DNA of 15,218 nt from an uncultured Mollicutes bacterium (GTDB taxonomy: Bacteria > Bacillota_I > Bacilli_A > Acholeplasmatales > Anaeroplasmataceae), in assembly GCA_937905855.1 (NCBI GenBank), contig CALCWU010000134.1:1-15218 (forward strand), written 5' to 3'. Within the stretch, counting starts at the first letter, position 1; each line of letters opens with the position of its first letter. The notes below the pieces were generated by a model. The model was not told the DNA's origin. It was given only the letters and a program-made list of their open reading frames with translations, and did not search any database. Positions 14,877-15,218 of this stretch are shown here, piece after piece. The position numbers and the translations under genes were made by a program.

Positions 14877-15218
14877 TATTATCACACTCCCCAAAAAGCT
14901 TTTTTATAAGCTTAAGCTGAAAATCACTAAGTTTTTTACCCTTTTGTTCAAAATAAAGCTTAGCAAATAAATCCTCATTACTTATTGATTCAATGTCAGA
15001 AATTTTCTTAGTAATATCAAAATCTCCTACTTCCTCCTTCAAATAGCGTAGGCTCATAGCATAAGGATATTTATTTTTAAGCTTGGCCATAGCATTTTCA
15101 ACCTCATTACCAATAATAGTTGCATAAACATAATAATTTCTATATTCTTCATAATTATTAATAATATTATCAAAGGTATCTTTTATCTCTATAACCTCTC
15201 TTAAAGGCTTAATTTCAC
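14863..15218 (-). CDS. sbcD: Exonuclease subunit SbcD, C-terminal part, cut by the right window edge
   Basis: The open frame runs from the window edge (first full codon at 15216) to TAA at 14865-14863, giving 117 residues. It begins EIKPLREVIEIKDTFDNII and continues with YRNYYVYATIIGNEVENAMA and KLKNKYPYAMSLRY. This is the pattern of the SbcD/Mre11 C-terminal cap (PLREV, then a strand with T.I..E...DAM.rL...YP). The metallophosphoesterase domain with the nuclease active site is outside the window. An internal ATG at 15090 is not the real start, since homology continues upstream of it. It precedes sbcC with a 14-base overlap. Confidence 0.9.
   Translation of the reverse strand, partial: EIKPLREVIEIKDTFDNIINNYEEYRNYYVYATIIGNEVENAMAKLKNKYPYAMSLRYLKEEVGDFDITKKISDIESISNEDLFAKLYFEQKGKKLSDFQLKLIKKLFGECDNNEAK

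Noticed and set aside
1..15218. CRISPR arrays, insertion sequences, prophage genes, tRNA or rRNA
   Set aside because: No regularly spaced repeats, transposase or integrase motifs, or conserved RNA sequences were found on either strand.

Overview
The window looks like chromosomal DNA from a low-GC (about 30% or less by eye) Bacillota bacterium, probably of the Bacilli/Erysipelotrichia kind. All long genes read in the standard bacterial code: Trp is TGG, and TGA ends sbcC. The promoters are SigA-like with 17-base spacers, Shine-Dalgarno sites are GGAGG-like, and several intergenic regions carry Spo0A-box sequences (TGTCGAA), which suggests a Spo0A-encoding, possibly spore-forming lineage. No tRNA, rRNA, insertion sequence or CRISPR array was seen.

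Layout. 1-1165 (-): the N-terminal part of a secreted surface protein, cut by the left edge and carrying a frameshift in its signal peptide. 1445-2089 (-): a Pr6Pr-type membrane protein. 2511-3020 (+): a GNAT acetyltransferase. 3060-4997 (-): a TPR-like/GGDEF diguanylate cyclase. 5108-6358 (-): an AlbA_2/ATPase/winged-helix regulator behind a tandem operator. About 6523-6639 (-): a short structured transcript with its own near-consensus promoter and terminator. 6762-7745 (-): an EamA-type transporter. 7894-9143 (+): a YnbB-family PLP enzyme broken by one frameshift. 9218-9391 (+): a 57-residue Cys-rich DUF2188-like protein. 9433-10740 (-): efp followed by a YmfI-like reductase. 10841-15218 (-): sbcD (partial), sbcC and a flavin-reductase-like protein with a C-terminal PCP_red-like domain.

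How the genes work together. The most coherent system is the translation-factor block: EF-P, a YmfI-like short-chain reductase 6 bases downstream, and YnbB convergent to them. In Bacillus subtilis, ynbB and ymfI (with gsaB) are required to build 5-aminopentanol on the EF-P lysine. Here efp and two of the three modification genes lie within 3 kb, but ynbB is frameshifted. sbcD and sbcC overlap by 14 bases and form the usual DNA-end-processing nuclease pair.

Genes are tightly packed. Several stop codons lie inside terminator stems, and Spo0A-like boxes sit in or beside the promoters of the surface protein, the membrane protein and the GGDEF gene. The two frameshifts may be sequencing errors, phase variation or real decay; the sequence alone cannot decide.
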